The notes beneath the pieces are model-generated. The model did no database searches. It saw nothing but the letters and a program-made list of their open reading frames with translations, and was not told where the DNA came from. Below are positions 39,753-48,869 of a stretch of DNA of 55,690 nt, one piece after another (within the stretch, counting starts at the first letter, position 1; each line of letters opens with the position of its first letter). Location: NCBI GenBank assembly GCA_002470925.1, contig DKOX01000062.1, forward strand, positions 1 through 55,690, read 5' to 3'. The stretch comes from Opitutia bacterium UBA7350. Its GTDB lineage: Bacteria; Verrucomicrobiota; Verrucomicrobiia; Opitutales; Coraliomargaritaceae. The position numbers and the translations under genes were made by a program.

Positions 39753-41027
39753 TTAGTCTTTAAGCTCTCCGGTGCCGTGTAGCACGTATTTGTAGGTACA
39801 CAATTCGTTGAGACCCATCGGGCCGCGCGCATGCAGGCGGTCGGTGGAAATTCCGATTTCAGCGCCAAGACCAAACTCAAATCCATCCGAGAAGCGCGTG
39901 CTGGCGTTGTGGAAGACGGCGGCGGAATCAACCCCATTTAGAAATGCGCGGGCGGTTGCGGCCTCTTGTGTTACGATGGTATCGGTATGCCCGGAGCCGT
40001 TGGCATTGATTAAATCGATCGCGGCCTGCGCATCCGGTACGACTCCAATGGAGATGATGAGATCAGTGTATTCGGTGGCAAAATCTTCTTTGGTGGCATC
40101 AATCAATGGCAAGCCTGTACCGGTGAGCAAGGCTTTGGCGGCGTGATCCACGCGAAGTTCTACCCCGGCATCGTGGAGTGCCTTGGCGAGCCCCGGAAGC
40201 TGGGCGGCGGCATCCTGGTGGATGAGTAAATTCTCGGCGGCATTGCAAACACTCGGACGCTGCGTTTTGGAATTGATGACGATGGACTTCGCGAGCTCCG
40301 GATCGGAGTCGGCATCAACATATACCGAACAAACGCCGGTGTAGTGTTTGATGACCGGAATGCGGCTGTTTTCTACGGTGAAGCGGATGAGCCCTTCGCC
40401 GCCGCGCGGAATGATGCAATGAATCGTATCCTCCTGTTTCAGGAGAACATTCAGGGCGGCACGGTCGGTAGTGGGTACGACCTGAACCGCGTCGGCATTA
40501 ATGCCCGAGGCGGTGAGCGTTGTCTGGATCAACTCTGCCAGCTTCATGTTTGAATAAAACGCCTCCTTTCCGCCGCGAAGGATAGATGCGTTGCCGGATT
40601 TTAAGCAAAGGATTGCGCAATCAACTGTAACGTTCGGCCTTGATTCATAGATAATACCAATAACTCCCATGGGAACGCGGAGTTTGCGAAGATCGAATCC
40701 ACGCGGTGGCTGCATCCGTTCGATTTCCTCACCGACGGGGTCGGGTAGGGAGGCGACTTGCCGCACACCCTCAGCCATTTTCTCAATCCGTTCCGGTGTA
40801 AAGCTTAGGCGCTCGATCATCGGTTCGGGTAAACCGTTTTCCTCGGCGGCTGCGAGATCCTTGGCGTTTGCTGCTATGATGGCATCTGTATTGGCAACGA
40901 GGGTCTCCGCGAGTTGCTCGAGAAAGGCATTTTTTTTGCGGGTCTCAAGCGTTGCGAGCTCCAGCGAGGCCGCACGTGCACGTTGTGCGATGTCAACAAT
41001 AAGAGTTTCGATTGAATCCTTGCTCAT
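39753..41027 (-). CDS. proA: Gamma-glutamyl phosphate reductase ProA
   Basis: 424 residues, normal length. It reduces gamma-glutamyl phosphate to glutamate semialdehyde in proline synthesis. The family signatures are LRVPMGVIGIIYESRPNVT, the catalytic Cys in TQRPSVCNAAENLL, PRGGEGLI and the C-terminal ARGPMGLNELCTYKYV. ProB (glutamate kinase), the usual neighbour, is not in the window. Instead the gene is three bases downstream of a PfkB-family kinase gene. Convergent with aspS across a 16-base gap that holds a short ACCCG-GCG-CGGGT hairpin. Confidence 0.96.
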   Translation of the reverse strand: MSKDSIETLIVDIAQRARAASLELATLETRKKNAFLEQLAETLVANTDAIIAANAKDLAAAEENGLPEPMIERLSFTPERIEKMAEGVRQVASLPDPVGEEIERMQPPRGFDLRKLRVPMGVIGIIYESRPNVTVDCAILCLKSGNASILRGGKEAFYSNMKLAELIQTTLTASGINADAVQVVPTTDRAALNVLLKQEDTIHCIIPRGGEGLIRFTVENSRIPVIKHYTGVCSVYVDADSDPELAKSIVINSKTQRPSVCNAAENLLIHQDAAAQLPGLAKALHDAGVELRVDHAAKALLTGTGLPLIDATKEDFATEYTDLIISIGVVPDAQAAIDLINANGSGHTDTIVTQEAATARAFLNGVDSAAVFHNASTRFSDGFEFGLGAEIGISTDRLHARGPMGLNELCTYKYVLHGTGELKD

Positions 41028-41030
41028 GTA

Positions 41031-42014
41031 CTAAGGATTGATGGCTTGAAGCAGTTCTGTCCAGACTGCATCGGGAAGGACGCTACCTTGTTGTTGTACA
41101 ACGGCAGCACCAAGGAGTGAACCGAAGTGTGCGCATTCAGGAGCGGGGTGACCCTCCAGCCAGCCATACAGGAAGCCTGCCGCCCATAAATCACCTGCCG
41201 CAGTCGTATCGATAACGGTCTGCGCCCGAACAGGCTCAATGCTGTGAATAGTTTTTTGTTGCGCGATGAGTGAACCGCGGGCTCCAAGTTTGACTGCGGC
41301 GACATCACAATGCTGGTGCAGTGCTTGAGCCATCATTTCGTAGTCATTTTCAATCCCGGTAAAGGCGGCGGCTTCTTCTTCGTTGGCAAAGACAATATCG
41401 ATATATTGATCCAGTATTTCCGGAAGGAGGGCCTTGGCAGCCTCAACAACTTCGAAGGAAGCCAGATCCAGACTTATGGTGCATCCCGCGGATTGAGCGG
41501 CCTCCAGCACTGTGCGCATCAGGGCCTCATTAAAGAGGAGGTAACCTTCTAGATGGGCAAAATCATAAGCTTCGAAATCGGCCGCGCTGATTTCTTGAGG
41601 TGTGAGCGTCATTGCAGCACCGAGATGGGTACGCATCGTGCGTTCCCCATCGGGCGTGACCAAAGAAAGGCAATGCCCATTTGGAATGGTGCCGTGTTTA
41701 AAGCTACTCACGTGACCTCCATGTCGTTCAAATTGCTCCAGGTAGAATTGCGCCATCGGGCAATTACCCAACTTGCCAAGGATAGCGGCAGGCATTCCCA
41801 TGCGGGCAAGCGCAAAGAGGGTATTTCCGGCAGAACCGCCCGGAGCGCGGGTATTTTCCGAGGGAAGGTCACTCAAGAGGGCGTCCAGTTCGGGAGCCTC
41901 GACCAGAAGCATGCCACCTTTCTCTCCGGCAACATTCTCAAGGAAGTCATCCTTTACCAGTGCGATCGTATCAACGACCGGACTTCCAACCCCAATAATC
42001 TTCTTTTTCTTCAC
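41031..42014 (-). CDS. PfkB-family carbohydrate/adenosine kinase
   Basis: 327 residues. Ribokinase fold with the N-terminal substrate motif PGGSAGNTLFALARMG and the C-terminal anion-hole motif VIDTTAAGDLWAAGFLYG, carrying the catalytic Asp of DTxxAGD. The mix of GSPVVDTIALV at the start and these motifs resembles adenosine kinase-like members of Verrucomicrobia and Bacteroidetes. Sugars cannot be excluded as substrates. It is the first gene of a pair with proA. A terminator at 42047-42084 separates it from the lipoprotein gene upstream. Confidence 0.87.
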   Translation of the reverse strand: MKKKKIIGVGSPVVDTIALVKDDFLENVAGEKGGMLLVEAPELDALLSDLPSENTRAPGGSAGNTLFALARMGMPAAILGKLGNCPMAQFYLEQFERHGGHVSSFKHGTIPNGHCLSLVTPDGERTMRTHLGAAMTLTPQEISAADFEAYDFAHLEGYLLFNEALMRTVLEAAQSAGCTISLDLASFEVVEAAKALLPEILDQYIDIVFANEEEAAAFTGIENDYEMMAQALHQHCDVAAVKLGARGSLIAQQKTIHSIEPVRAQTVIDTTAAGDLWAAGFLYGWLEGHPAPECAHFGSLLGAAVVQQQGSVLPDAVWTELLQAINP

Positions 42015-42046
42015 TATAATGATAGCTTAAGGATAAATATAGGACA

Positions 42047-42084
42047 TAAAAAAACCGCCAATGCAGTGGATTGACGGTTTTTTG
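42047..42084 (-). terminator. Rho-independent terminator, possibly bidirectional
   Basis: AAAAAACCG and CGGTTTTTT arms form a nine-pair stem around an imperfect loop, with T-runs at either end. On the minus strand it lies just after the lipoprotein gene at 42101 and before the PfkB kinase gene. Confidence 0.8.
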
Positions 42085-42100
42085 AGAATTTTATCAATGG

Positions 42101-42496
42101 TTAGAGTGCATCGCGAATACGTGCGTAGAGCACTTGCGATTCCGCGAGGTTACCAAGCTCGCCCACCCGAATGCGAAGTTCAGTTTGTCCTTCACCATCC
42201 ATAACACTGCGAATGCGAACACTTACGAGTTGGTCGCCCACTTTCCGTGCGTAAATTTTAATGGATTCCTTGCCGTGACGTTCGCCAGTGCGAAAATAGC
42301 CCATATCATCCATTTCGCGAATTGCAGCACGGAAGATTTCGCTGACCGAGGCATCCAGAGGCGCATAGAAATATCCTGCGGTGTAGGACGCCGATTGTTC
42401 AAGACCGGTCTGGGGATCAATGGCGACTTGGGTGGTGCAGCCCGTGAAGAGCAGCATGCTAATGGAGATAATGGAGAAAAAGGCTTTTACGTTCAT
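42101..42496 (-). CDS. DUF3568-like lipoprotein
   Basis: 131 residues from ATG 42496; a TTG-type or upstream start would add residues with no signal-peptide logic. A lipoprotein signal ends in LLFTGC (Cys at about 20). The mature part fits the DUF3568 pattern: AGYFYAPLDASVSEIFRAAI, an adjacent DDMGYF, then alternating strands with KIYARKVGDQLVSVRI and a final ELRIRVGELGN with LYARIRDAL. The function of the family is unknown. A terminator follows it directly. Confidence 0.75.
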   Translation of the reverse strand: MNVKAFFSIISISMLLFTGCTTQVAIDPQTGLEQSASYTAGYFYAPLDASVSEIFRAAIREMDDMGYFRTGERHGKESIKIYARKVGDQLVSVRIRSVMDGEGQTELRIRVGELGNLAESQVLYARIRDAL

Positions 42497-42613
42497 AATT
42501 GTGATCAAAGAGGACTTTTTTAAGCAGTGCAATGCGAAGCTTCAATAAAAATGAGATTTTTCCAGAGGCTGACAACCGCTCAGTCTTTGAAGCATTCATC
42601 TGTGAAATATGTC

Positions 42614-42651
42614 TAAAAAAAGCGACCCGCCTCTAAAAGAAACGGATCGCT
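42614..42651 (-). terminator. Rho-independent terminator downstream of xseA
   Basis: On the minus strand, AGCGATCCG and CGGGTCGCT form a nine-pair stem with one mismatch around a 13-base loop, followed by seven T. It is about 90 bases past the xseA stop. Confidence 0.7.
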
Positions 42652-42742
42652 TATGAACACATACCCCTAACTAACTCACTAAAGAGCAATTTTGGTATAA
42701 GATGTGTCATGGATTCTATTGGGCGGTTCCAAAAATTTAGTA

Positions 42743-44110
42743 TTATTTCGGTTTATTTTCTGGGGTGTTCGGGGTAAGTGTGACAATGCCATCATGGAAG
42801 CGCGCCTTGATACGTGCGGCGCTTTGTGCGGAACTCGCAGAAGCGAGGATACTACCGTCCTCTTTTTGCAAGATGGCAAAGCCCCGCTTCAGGGCAGATT
42901 GAATATTGGTGTTCGCGAGGCGCTTTTGGATGGCGGTGAGTTTTGCATTGGAAGTTTGCAGGCTTTGGGTGGAGGCAAATTCCAATCGATGCTTAAAGGC
43001 GCTCAAGTTTTGGTAAGCCAGATCGAGACGGCGTTTGGGGTTATGCCGGATCAGCCGATTTGAGAGGTGCTGAATGGTTTCCCTGTTTGCGGCGAGGTTA
43101 TCCCTTAAGGCCTGAGTCAGGCGAATCTGGGTATCGTCGATCCTCAAAGCGTGGAAGGCGAGTTGGCGTTGCGGGGACAGGAGGCGAAAGCGAGTTTGTG
43201 CCGCTTCCAGTCGTTGTTGGATTCGAAGGGGAAGCTGGGTGGAAAGTCGCCTCAAGGATTGGCTTACCTCGAGGAATTTTCGTCGTGTTTCCAGTGATTT
43301 CGACGAAATCAACTCAGCCGCGGCAGAGGGTGTCTCGGCCCGAATGTCTGCGGAATAATCCGTTAGTACCTGGTCGATCTCATGACCGACCGCTGAAATA
43401 GCTAGCTTCGCGGATGCCGCAACAGCCCGGGCGAGGGATTCATTGTTAAAAGGCCAAAGGTCTTCAATGCTACCGCCGCCTCGCGTTAACACAATACAGT
43501 CAAATCCCGGGCTGAAGGCATTGGCGCATGCAAGGGCTTCCTCGATCTCTGCGGCGGCTTCCTTGCCTTGGACGCGCACCGGAAAGACAACAACGGAGCC
43601 ATCAAAATTACGGCGCTGGAGGATGCGCAGGAAATCGCGGAGTGCCGCGCCGGTCGGTGAGGTGATGACTGCAATGCGGCGAGGCAGGGCGGTGAGCGTT
43701 CTTTTGCGCTCCGCCTCAAAGAGTCCTTCCGCTGCGAGGGATCGTTTCAAGCGCTCGAATTCAATCTGCAAACGCCCCTCGCCGCTGTGGAGGGCGATTT
43801 TTACAATCAATTGATAGCGTCCGTGGGGGGCATAAACCGCGAGATCACCAAACAAGGTAACCGCTTCACCGTCTTTTAGCGCAAAATCCTGCCGGGCGGC
43901 ATCGCGTGCAAAGAGGACGCAGGGAATTTGACTGCCTTTGTCCTTGAGCGAGAAATAAACATGTCCGCTGCTTTGTTTTCGACAATTGGAGATTTCGCCG
44001 CGCACCCATACCCGGGTGAAGCTGCCCTCCAGGAGTCGCTTGATTTGTTCGGTGAGGGCGCTGACCTCCAGTACTGCTTCTGCATCCGGTTGGAAATTCA
44101 AATCGGGCAT
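42743..44110 (-). CDS. xseA: Exodeoxyribonuclease VII large subunit XseA
   Basis: 455 residues from ATG 44110 (MPDLNFQPDAEA); a GTG 15 bases upstream is possible. The N-terminal OB-fold (VRGEISNCRKQSSGHVYFSLKD) is followed by the catalytic domain with RRIAVITSPTGAALRDFL and VLTRGGGSIEDLWPFNNE, then a long coiled-coil region (about 270-400). The enzyme degrades single-stranded DNA with the small subunit XseB, which is not encoded here. It is divergent from a LysM gene. A terminator lies 90 bases after the stop. Confidence 0.96.
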   Translation of the reverse strand: MPDLNFQPDAEAVLEVSALTEQIKRLLEGSFTRVWVRGEISNCRKQSSGHVYFSLKDKGSQIPCVLFARDAARQDFALKDGEAVTLFGDLAVYAPHGRYQLIVKIALHSGEGRLQIEFERLKRSLAAEGLFEAERKRTLTALPRRIAVITSPTGAALRDFLRILQRRNFDGSVVVFPVRVQGKEAAAEIEEALACANAFSPGFDCIVLTRGGGSIEDLWPFNNESLARAVAASAKLAISAVGHEIDQVLTDYSADIRAETPSAAAELISSKSLETRRKFLEVSQSLRRLSTQLPLRIQQRLEAAQTRFRLLSPQRQLAFHALRIDDTQIRLTQALRDNLAANRETIQHLSNRLIRHNPKRRLDLAYQNLSAFKHRLEFASTQSLQTSNAKLTAIQKRLANTNIQSALKRGFAILQKEDGSILASASSAQSAARIKARFHDGIVTLTPNTPENKPK

Positions 44111-44207
44111 ATGGAATCTTTGCACCGTATCGTTTAAAATGGCAACTCCATGTCTACTTCTTGAGATGTAAACTTGCCAGCACGTAAAAGGGGCCTAGCT
44201 TGCGGGT

Positions 44208-44756
44208 ATGGAAGCGGATCAAAATCATACAAATACAAACTTGTTGCCACTTGCGCTGGCGTTGCTGGGGATTGTTCTGGGTGGGGCGGGCCTTTACTTT
44301 GGGCTGATAGCCAACAACACCCTCCAGCCGATCGTGGAATCAATGGAGGCCCGTGAAAGCAGCTTGAGTGAATCAGCAGAGGAGGTGGCAAATCTGAAAA
44401 AAGCGGTGCAGGTTTTGTCGGAGCAGAATAAAGACTTAGGGAGTGCCCTTTCCCGTCTGCGTGCCTACGGCAATGAGCGGGATAAGCGCCTCAAGGAACT
44501 AACCCTCGAGCTCAACAAACAAGGAGAACGTTTGGCGAAGCAAGCAGTGCCTGTGACTACCCCTGCCGTAACCCAGTCGGCGACAGTTGGGACGGGTGCG
44601 ATTGCGGAAGGTGGATATGTCATTAAGTCCGGCGACACCTTTGCGCGCATTGCGACCGAGGCGGGAGTACCGTTGCAGGCTTTACTGGATGCCAATCCGG
44701 GAGTCGACCCGCGCCGTTTGCGCATCGGTCAATCAATCATCATACCGGCGCAGTAA
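44208..44756 (+). CDS. Membrane-anchored LysM-domain protein
   Basis: 182 residues. One N-terminal membrane helix (LLPLALALLGIVLGGAGLYF) after a short hydrophilic start (MEADQNHTNTN) suggests a periplasmic C-terminus. A coiled coil covers about residues 40-110 (ESSLSESAEEVANLKKAVQV, ERDKRLKELTLELNKQGERL). The C-terminal LysM domain is YVIKSGDTFARIATEAGVPL with LLDANPGVDPRRLRIGQSII. LysM binds peptidoglycan, so it may tether the inner membrane to the wall. It overlaps the NUDIX gene as TAATG. Confidence 0.85.
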   Translation: MEADQNHTNTNLLPLALALLGIVLGGAGLYFGLIANNTLQPIVESMEARESSLSESAEEVANLKKAVQVLSEQNKDLGSALSRLRAYGNERDKRLKELTLELNKQGERLAKQAVPVTTPAVTQSATVGTGAIAEGGYVIKSGDTFARIATEAGVPLQALLDANPGVDPRRLRIGQSIIIPAQ

Positions 44757-45358
44757 TGGCTAAGCTCGCTCCGCCTGACAACCTGCAGGAACCGTTGCGC
44801 TGGGAGCTGCTCAGTGATCAGTTGAATTTTTCATGCCGGGTTTGGGAATTGCGGACCCGGCGTTACCGACATCCGACGAATGCGAAAGAGGGAGATTTCT
44901 ATTATTTAAATTCCCGCGATTGGGTCATCGTGGTGGCACGCACCATCGATGGGGATATCATTATGGTGCGCCAGTTTCGCTGGGGATCCGACGCATTTTC
45001 ATGGGAATTGCCCGGTGGTATCATTGATTCCGGTGAGGATCCGGTGCAGGCGGGCTTGCGGGAACTCAAGGAGGAGACCGGTTATGTTGCGGAAAAGGGA
45101 GTGGTGATTGGTCAGTGCAGTCCCAACCCTGCAATCCTCAACAATCAATGCCATGTTGTTTTTGCGGATCAATGCCAGCTATCGCAGGATGGCACGAATT
45201 GGGACGAGCACGAAGAAATGGAAGTCCGGGTCTTGCCGGAAGCAGAGGTCATGCAGTGGGTAGCCGAGTGTAAGATCGGCCACGCACTCGCGCTGGTGGG
45301 GATATTATTTTACCGCACCAAGGTTACCGGGCAGGAGCAGGCTACCACGTGTAATTGA
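44756..45358 (+). CDS. NUDIX hydrolase, ADP-ribose pyrophosphatase-like
   Basis: 200 residues. The Nudix box is complete: GGIIDSGEDPVQAGLRELKE with the following ETG, giving GX5EX7REUXEEXG. ELPGG precedes it, as in ADP-ribose and nucleoside-diphosphate-sugar pyrophosphatases. The substrate is uncertain. Translation likely couples to the LysM gene via the TAATG overlap. The 3' end overlaps the opposing TonB receptor gene by 17 bases. Confidence 0.9.
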   Translation: MAKLAPPDNLQEPLRWELLSDQLNFSCRVWELRTRRYRHPTNAKEGDFYYLNSRDWVIVVARTIDGDIIMVRQFRWGSDAFSWELPGGIIDSGEDPVQAGLRELKEETGYVAEKGVVIGQCSPNPAILNNQCHVVFADQCQLSQDGTNWDEHEEMEVRVLPEAEVMQWVAECKIGHALALVGILFYRTKVTGQEQATTCN

Positions 45359-47447
45359 GCGTCGCTCCGAATTGCCGGGGGTCGGCAGGGTTTTGGTAGC
45401 GGGTCTCACCTGCACCGTTGTCGAAGAAAAAGACACGCTTCTCGTATTCTGTATTGAACAAATTTCGGCCCCAGAGGGTGAGGGTCCAGTTATCAATGCG
45501 ATAGCCCAAGGCGGCATTAACAACAGTAAAGGCACTGCGCTTCTCGTCGTGACTGTTGGATTCATAATAGGAATCGCTGCCAGACAAGGTTGTGTTCGCA
45601 AAAATGCCATTATCATTGAGATAATCAAGCCTGAGGCTGTAGTTGTAGCTTGGAGCATTGGCAACTTCGCGAGCTTCATTATTAGCATAACTTTCCCTCG
45701 TTGCTTTCAAGAGTCCCAGTGATGCGCTTAACTTCCAGTTGGGGTTGATGGTCCAAGCAGCATCCGATTCAATGCCGTAATGTTTCGCGCTTTTTCCGTT
45801 AACGGTAATGTAGTCAAAGAAGCTACCCACGCCTTTCGAGTCCCGGAATTGTGCATTTTCACGATAAAGAAAAAATGCTGTGAGGCTGGTTGAGAGGGCT
45901 CCGCCCCAGAAGCGGTTTCTCAAGCCAGTTTCCGCGTTCCAAAGAATTTCGCTATCATATTTGATTTGGTCGTTTTGAGTAAAATTTGGAGTGCTGGCTC
46001 CTCCTGCCTTGTATGCTCTTGAGAGCGAGACAAAACTCAGTGCGTTGGCGCTCAAATCCTGCTCATAGGTTAGGGTGCCGCCCCAGAGAAATTCGGAATC
46101 ATTCAGAGCGTAATCAAATACTACGGTGGGAGCATAGTTTATGTCTGGACCTAAGCCATCTGCCTGCACGTCCACAGTATAATATTCGCCGCGTAGTTGC
46201 AAGGTAAGGCGTCGCTCCGCTGTAATGTCCTTACCGATCTGACCAAAGAGGGCATATGCTTCAGATTCAAAGTCTGTATTCCAACGATACCCGCCTGAAG
46301 TCCATCTAGCCCTGCCGGTTTCTTTAAGTCCCTGTGTATAAAAACCAACTGTCCAGCGATCAATATAGCCTTTCGATTTACCTGTCTCGGAATCCAGCCT
46401 TATTTCCTGCGAGTAAACGGTTCGATCACGCCAAAGAGCGAGGGCATCGTCGTAAAAACTGTTAGATGGCGCTGTTGCGTTAGGCCCGTCACCCCAATCA
46501 CCGTCGTAACTGTAAAAGGTATTTGTGTCTATATATGTTGTGGTTGAAGAGAGTTGCACACCATTGAGATCAATAAAAGTGCCGCGTATGCTGGCGGCTT
46601 TGGATTCCTGTTCATCGCGACCGGGTTGGTCGGAAAAAACGGTGAATCCGGTATTGTCGAGTGACCATTCATCATAACCGTTGTTGGCATCGGCATAAAA
46701 GAGCGTGCCGTCCCAAGTCCAATCGCTAGCGGGTTTCCAGCTTAGTTTTAGACGGGTATTGAACTCGTCGCGCTCATTGGTGTCGTCTCGGTTGAGATGC
46801 TTATTTTTGCGGAAGCCATCACTATTTTGTTGGTAGAGTGAGTAGCGGAAAGTAAGGGACTTGGGGTTATGATTGAGGAGCGGGCCGCCGAAGGCGATAC
46901 CGCCCCCACGGAGATTATCTTGTCCGATGGTGCCCTCGGCCTGTCCGCTCCAATATGGGGTGGGATCATTACTGACGAGCTTGATGAGACCGCCGGCAGC
47001 ATTCACGCCAAATGCCCCGGCCTGCGGACCCCGGAGAACTTCGACCTGTTGTATATCAAAAAGGTTGCCGATCGAGCCGAGCCCCGTGAAGTCGAGGTCG
47101 TCGATCAGGAAACGCACCGTGGAATCGGGGGTTTCGCCCTCAAACTGGGAGTTTTCGCCGATCCCTCGGATTTGAAAATATCGGGGACGGGAAGTTCCGC
47201 CGGTCCAGGTAAGGTTAGGGATCACCTCGATGAGATCCTGGAAGTGAAGGCTGCCGTTGGATTCCAAGTCGCTGGAATCGATCGCAGTGGTGCTGTTGGT
47301 GGTCCGCAGAAGATCGGTCTCCCAGAGAGTGGCGGTCACGACTAATTCGGGAAGTTCGTGAACCGGGGCATTTGCTTGGGCTGTCTCGTTGGCAAAAACG
47401 GCAGTGCCCAGTGAGCAAAAGAGGGTGCAGGCGATAGTAGCTTTCAT
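45342..47447 (-). CDS. TonB-dependent outer-membrane receptor, TPP-riboswitch controlled
   Basis: 701 residues. A signal peptide (TIACTLFCSLGTAVFANETA) leads to a plug domain at about 30-165 with IPNLTWTGGTSRPRYFQIRG, VEVLRGPQAGAFG and AGGLIKLVSNDP. A beta-barrel follows and the protein ends in an aromatic residue (LNYTW), typical of outer-membrane proteins. Such receptors import scarce ligands with energy from TonB-ExbBD. A TPP riboswitch upstream suggests the ligand is thiamine or a thiamine compound; this is inferred from regulation. A TonB box is not clearly identified. An inner-membrane thiamine transporter was not found in the window. Confidence 0.93.
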   Translation of the reverse strand: MKATIACTLFCSLGTAVFANETAQANAPVHELPELVVTATLWETDLLRTTNSTTAIDSSDLESNGSLHFQDLIEVIPNLTWTGGTSRPRYFQIRGIGENSQFEGETPDSTVRFLIDDLDFTGLGSIGNLFDIQQVEVLRGPQAGAFGVNAAGGLIKLVSNDPTPYWSGQAEGTIGQDNLRGGGIAFGGPLLNHNPKSLTFRYSLYQQNSDGFRKNKHLNRDDTNERDEFNTRLKLSWKPASDWTWDGTLFYADANNGYDEWSLDNTGFTVFSDQPGRDEQESKAASIRGTFIDLNGVQLSSTTTYIDTNTFYSYDGDWGDGPNATAPSNSFYDDALALWRDRTVYSQEIRLDSETGKSKGYIDRWTVGFYTQGLKETGRARWTSGGYRWNTDFESEAYALFGQIGKDITAERRLTLQLRGEYYTVDVQADGLGPDINYAPTVVFDYALNDSEFLWGGTLTYEQDLSANALSFVSLSRAYKAGGASTPNFTQNDQIKYDSEILWNAETGLRNRFWGGALSTSLTAFFLYRENAQFRDSKGVGSFFDYITVNGKSAKHYGIESDAAWTINPNWKLSASLGLLKATRESYANNEAREVANAPSYNYSLRLDYLNDNGIFANTTLSGSDSYYESNSHDEKRSAFTVVNAALGYRIDNWTLTLWGRNLFNTEYEKRVFFFDNGAGETRYQNPADPRQFGATLNYTW

Positions 47448-47451
47448 TTTT

Positions 47452-47477
47452 GGATCTCAATAATTGTGTTGAGATCC
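47452..47477 (-). promoter_or_regulatory. Start-proximal hairpin, likely riboswitch expression platform
   Basis: On the minus strand GGATCTCAA and TTGAGATCC form a perfect nine-pair stem around CACAATTA, ending four bases before the receptor ATG. It could hide the start region when TPP is bound. Its GGATC is also complementary to GATCC inside the aptamer, giving a possible alternative pairing. Confidence 0.6.
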
Positions 47478-47522
47478 GGCTGCTTCGGCAGGGAAGCGAT
47501 AGCGTGCACGCAGGCACGATTA

Positions 47523-47620
47523 CCTTTCCCTACGCCGGGATGAGCCGGATCAGGTTCGAAGGGATCGCTTTGTGCTAGTGCAGGAAGCTGTCTCAGACCC
47601 ATGCCAGGTCACCCCTAAGG
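47523..47620 (-). promoter_or_regulatory. TPP (thiamine pyrophosphate) riboswitch
   Basis: The minus strand carries the THI-element pattern: GGGGTG near the 5' end, CTGAGA (47596-47591), GAACCTGATCCGG (47557-47545) and GCGTAGGGAA at the 3' end. P1 closes with CCTT (47620-47617) and AAGG (47526-47523). The variable P3 region is short. Next on the transcript comes a hairpin ending at the start codon of the TonB receptor gene. Confidence 0.93.
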
Positions 47621-47730
47621 AAAATTCATAATTCAAGCGCATATTTATTTGAGTCAACCAAGAAGCGCGGAATTCTTTAAGAAAGGCAGAAAAAGGTGGT
47701 CAATCAGGCAGACTTCACAAACATGCTTTT

Positions 47731-48855
47731 ATGTCTCGGATATATTTGTCACCCCCGGATTTGAGTGAGTCGGATCACGCCGCCGTTGCGGCGGCGCTTG
47801 CTTCGAATTGGGTGGCACCGGTCGGGCCGGAGCTGGAGGCATTTGAGGCCGAGGCTTGCGCGCTCAGCAAACGGACGGCAGGCTTAGCGGTTAATTCCGG
47901 GACCGCCGCGCTGCATTTGGCTTTAAAAGTTCTCGGTATCGGGAAGGGGGATCTTGTTTTGTGTCCGTCCTTTACCTTTGCTGCGAGCGCCAACCCGATT
48001 GTTTATTGTGGCGCAGTCCCGGTTTTTATCGGAAGCGAGCCGCGCACGTGGAATATGGATCCGGAGGCGCTTCGTGAGGCTTTCGAGGCACTCGCAGGGG
48101 AGGGCAAAAAACCGAAGGCTGTGATTGTTGTGCAGCTATATGGTCAGTGTGCCGATATGACTGCGATTGAAAAAGTTTGCGCGGAATATGCGGTGCCGCT
48201 CATTGAAGATGCCGCCGAAGCGCTGGGGGCGTCCTATCAGGGGCGTCCGGCGGGATCTTTTGGAGCGTTCTCTTTTTTCTCTTTCAACGGAAATAAAATC
48301 ATTACGACTTCAGGAGGCGGGATGCTGCTTTCGGATGCGGTTGAGGCGCTGGAAGCGGCGCGATCACTCTCCATGCAGGCCCGGGAGCCTGTGATCCACT
48401 ATGAACATCGTAAAATAGGCTACAACTATCGTATGAGCAATGTGCTGGCGGCCCTTGGCAGGAGCCAGTTGGCGGATCTCGCCCGGCGGATTTGCATGCG
48501 AAAAGCGCATTTTGAAGCATACAAGCAGGAGTTGGATACATTGCCGGGAGTGGAATTTATGCCGATTGTGGAACCCGATGCGGTGAATTATTGGCTGACC
48601 TGTCTAACGATTGATTCGAGTGAGTCGAAGGCGGATGCTGCGAGCGTCATAAAAGCACTTGAAGCCGCGGATATTGAAGCGAGGCCGCTTTGGAAGCCCT
48701 TGCATTTACAGCCGGTTTTCCAAGCATGCCGCTATTATGGAAGTGGTATTGAGGAAAAGCTTTTTTTTGATGGATTGTGTTTGCCGAGTGGTTCCGGTTT
48801 GACCGAGGAAGAACGCGGGAAGGTCACTGCGAAGGTACGTTCAAGTTTAGAGTAG
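47731..48855 (+). CDS. DegT/DnrJ/EryC1-family PLP-dependent sugar aminotransferase
   Basis: 374 residues, normal length. It would transfer an amino group to a nucleotide-linked keto sugar. The PLP-binding Lys is in FSFFSFNGNKIITTSGGGML, with LAVNSGTAALHLAL near the start and PLIEDAAEALGASYQG in the middle. It resembles PglE/PerA-type enzymes that act on UDP-4-keto-6-deoxy sugars. The product of the next gene, a 4,6-dehydratase, would supply such a substrate. The 15-base gap supports one transcript. The sugar product is not determined. Confidence 0.92.
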   Translation: MSRIYLSPPDLSESDHAAVAAALASNWVAPVGPELEAFEAEACALSKRTAGLAVNSGTAALHLALKVLGIGKGDLVLCPSFTFAASANPIVYCGAVPVFIGSEPRTWNMDPEALREAFEALAGEGKKPKAVIVVQLYGQCADMTAIEKVCAEYAVPLIEDAAEALGASYQGRPAGSFGAFSFFSFNGNKIITTSGGGMLLSDAVEALEAARSLSMQAREPVIHYEHRKIGYNYRMSNVLAALGRSQLADLARRICMRKAHFEAYKQELDTLPGVEFMPIVEPDAVNYWLTCLTIDSSESKADAASVIKALEAADIEARPLWKPLHLQPVFQACRYYGSGIEEKLFFDGLCLPSGSGLTEEERGKVTAKVRSSLE

Positions 48856-48869
48856 GATTTTAAATATTT

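Noticed and set aside
46869..47345. Plus-strand frame inside the TonB receptor gene (158 codons)
   Set aside because: It is antisense to the plug domain of a clear TonB receptor gene and shows no recognisable motif.
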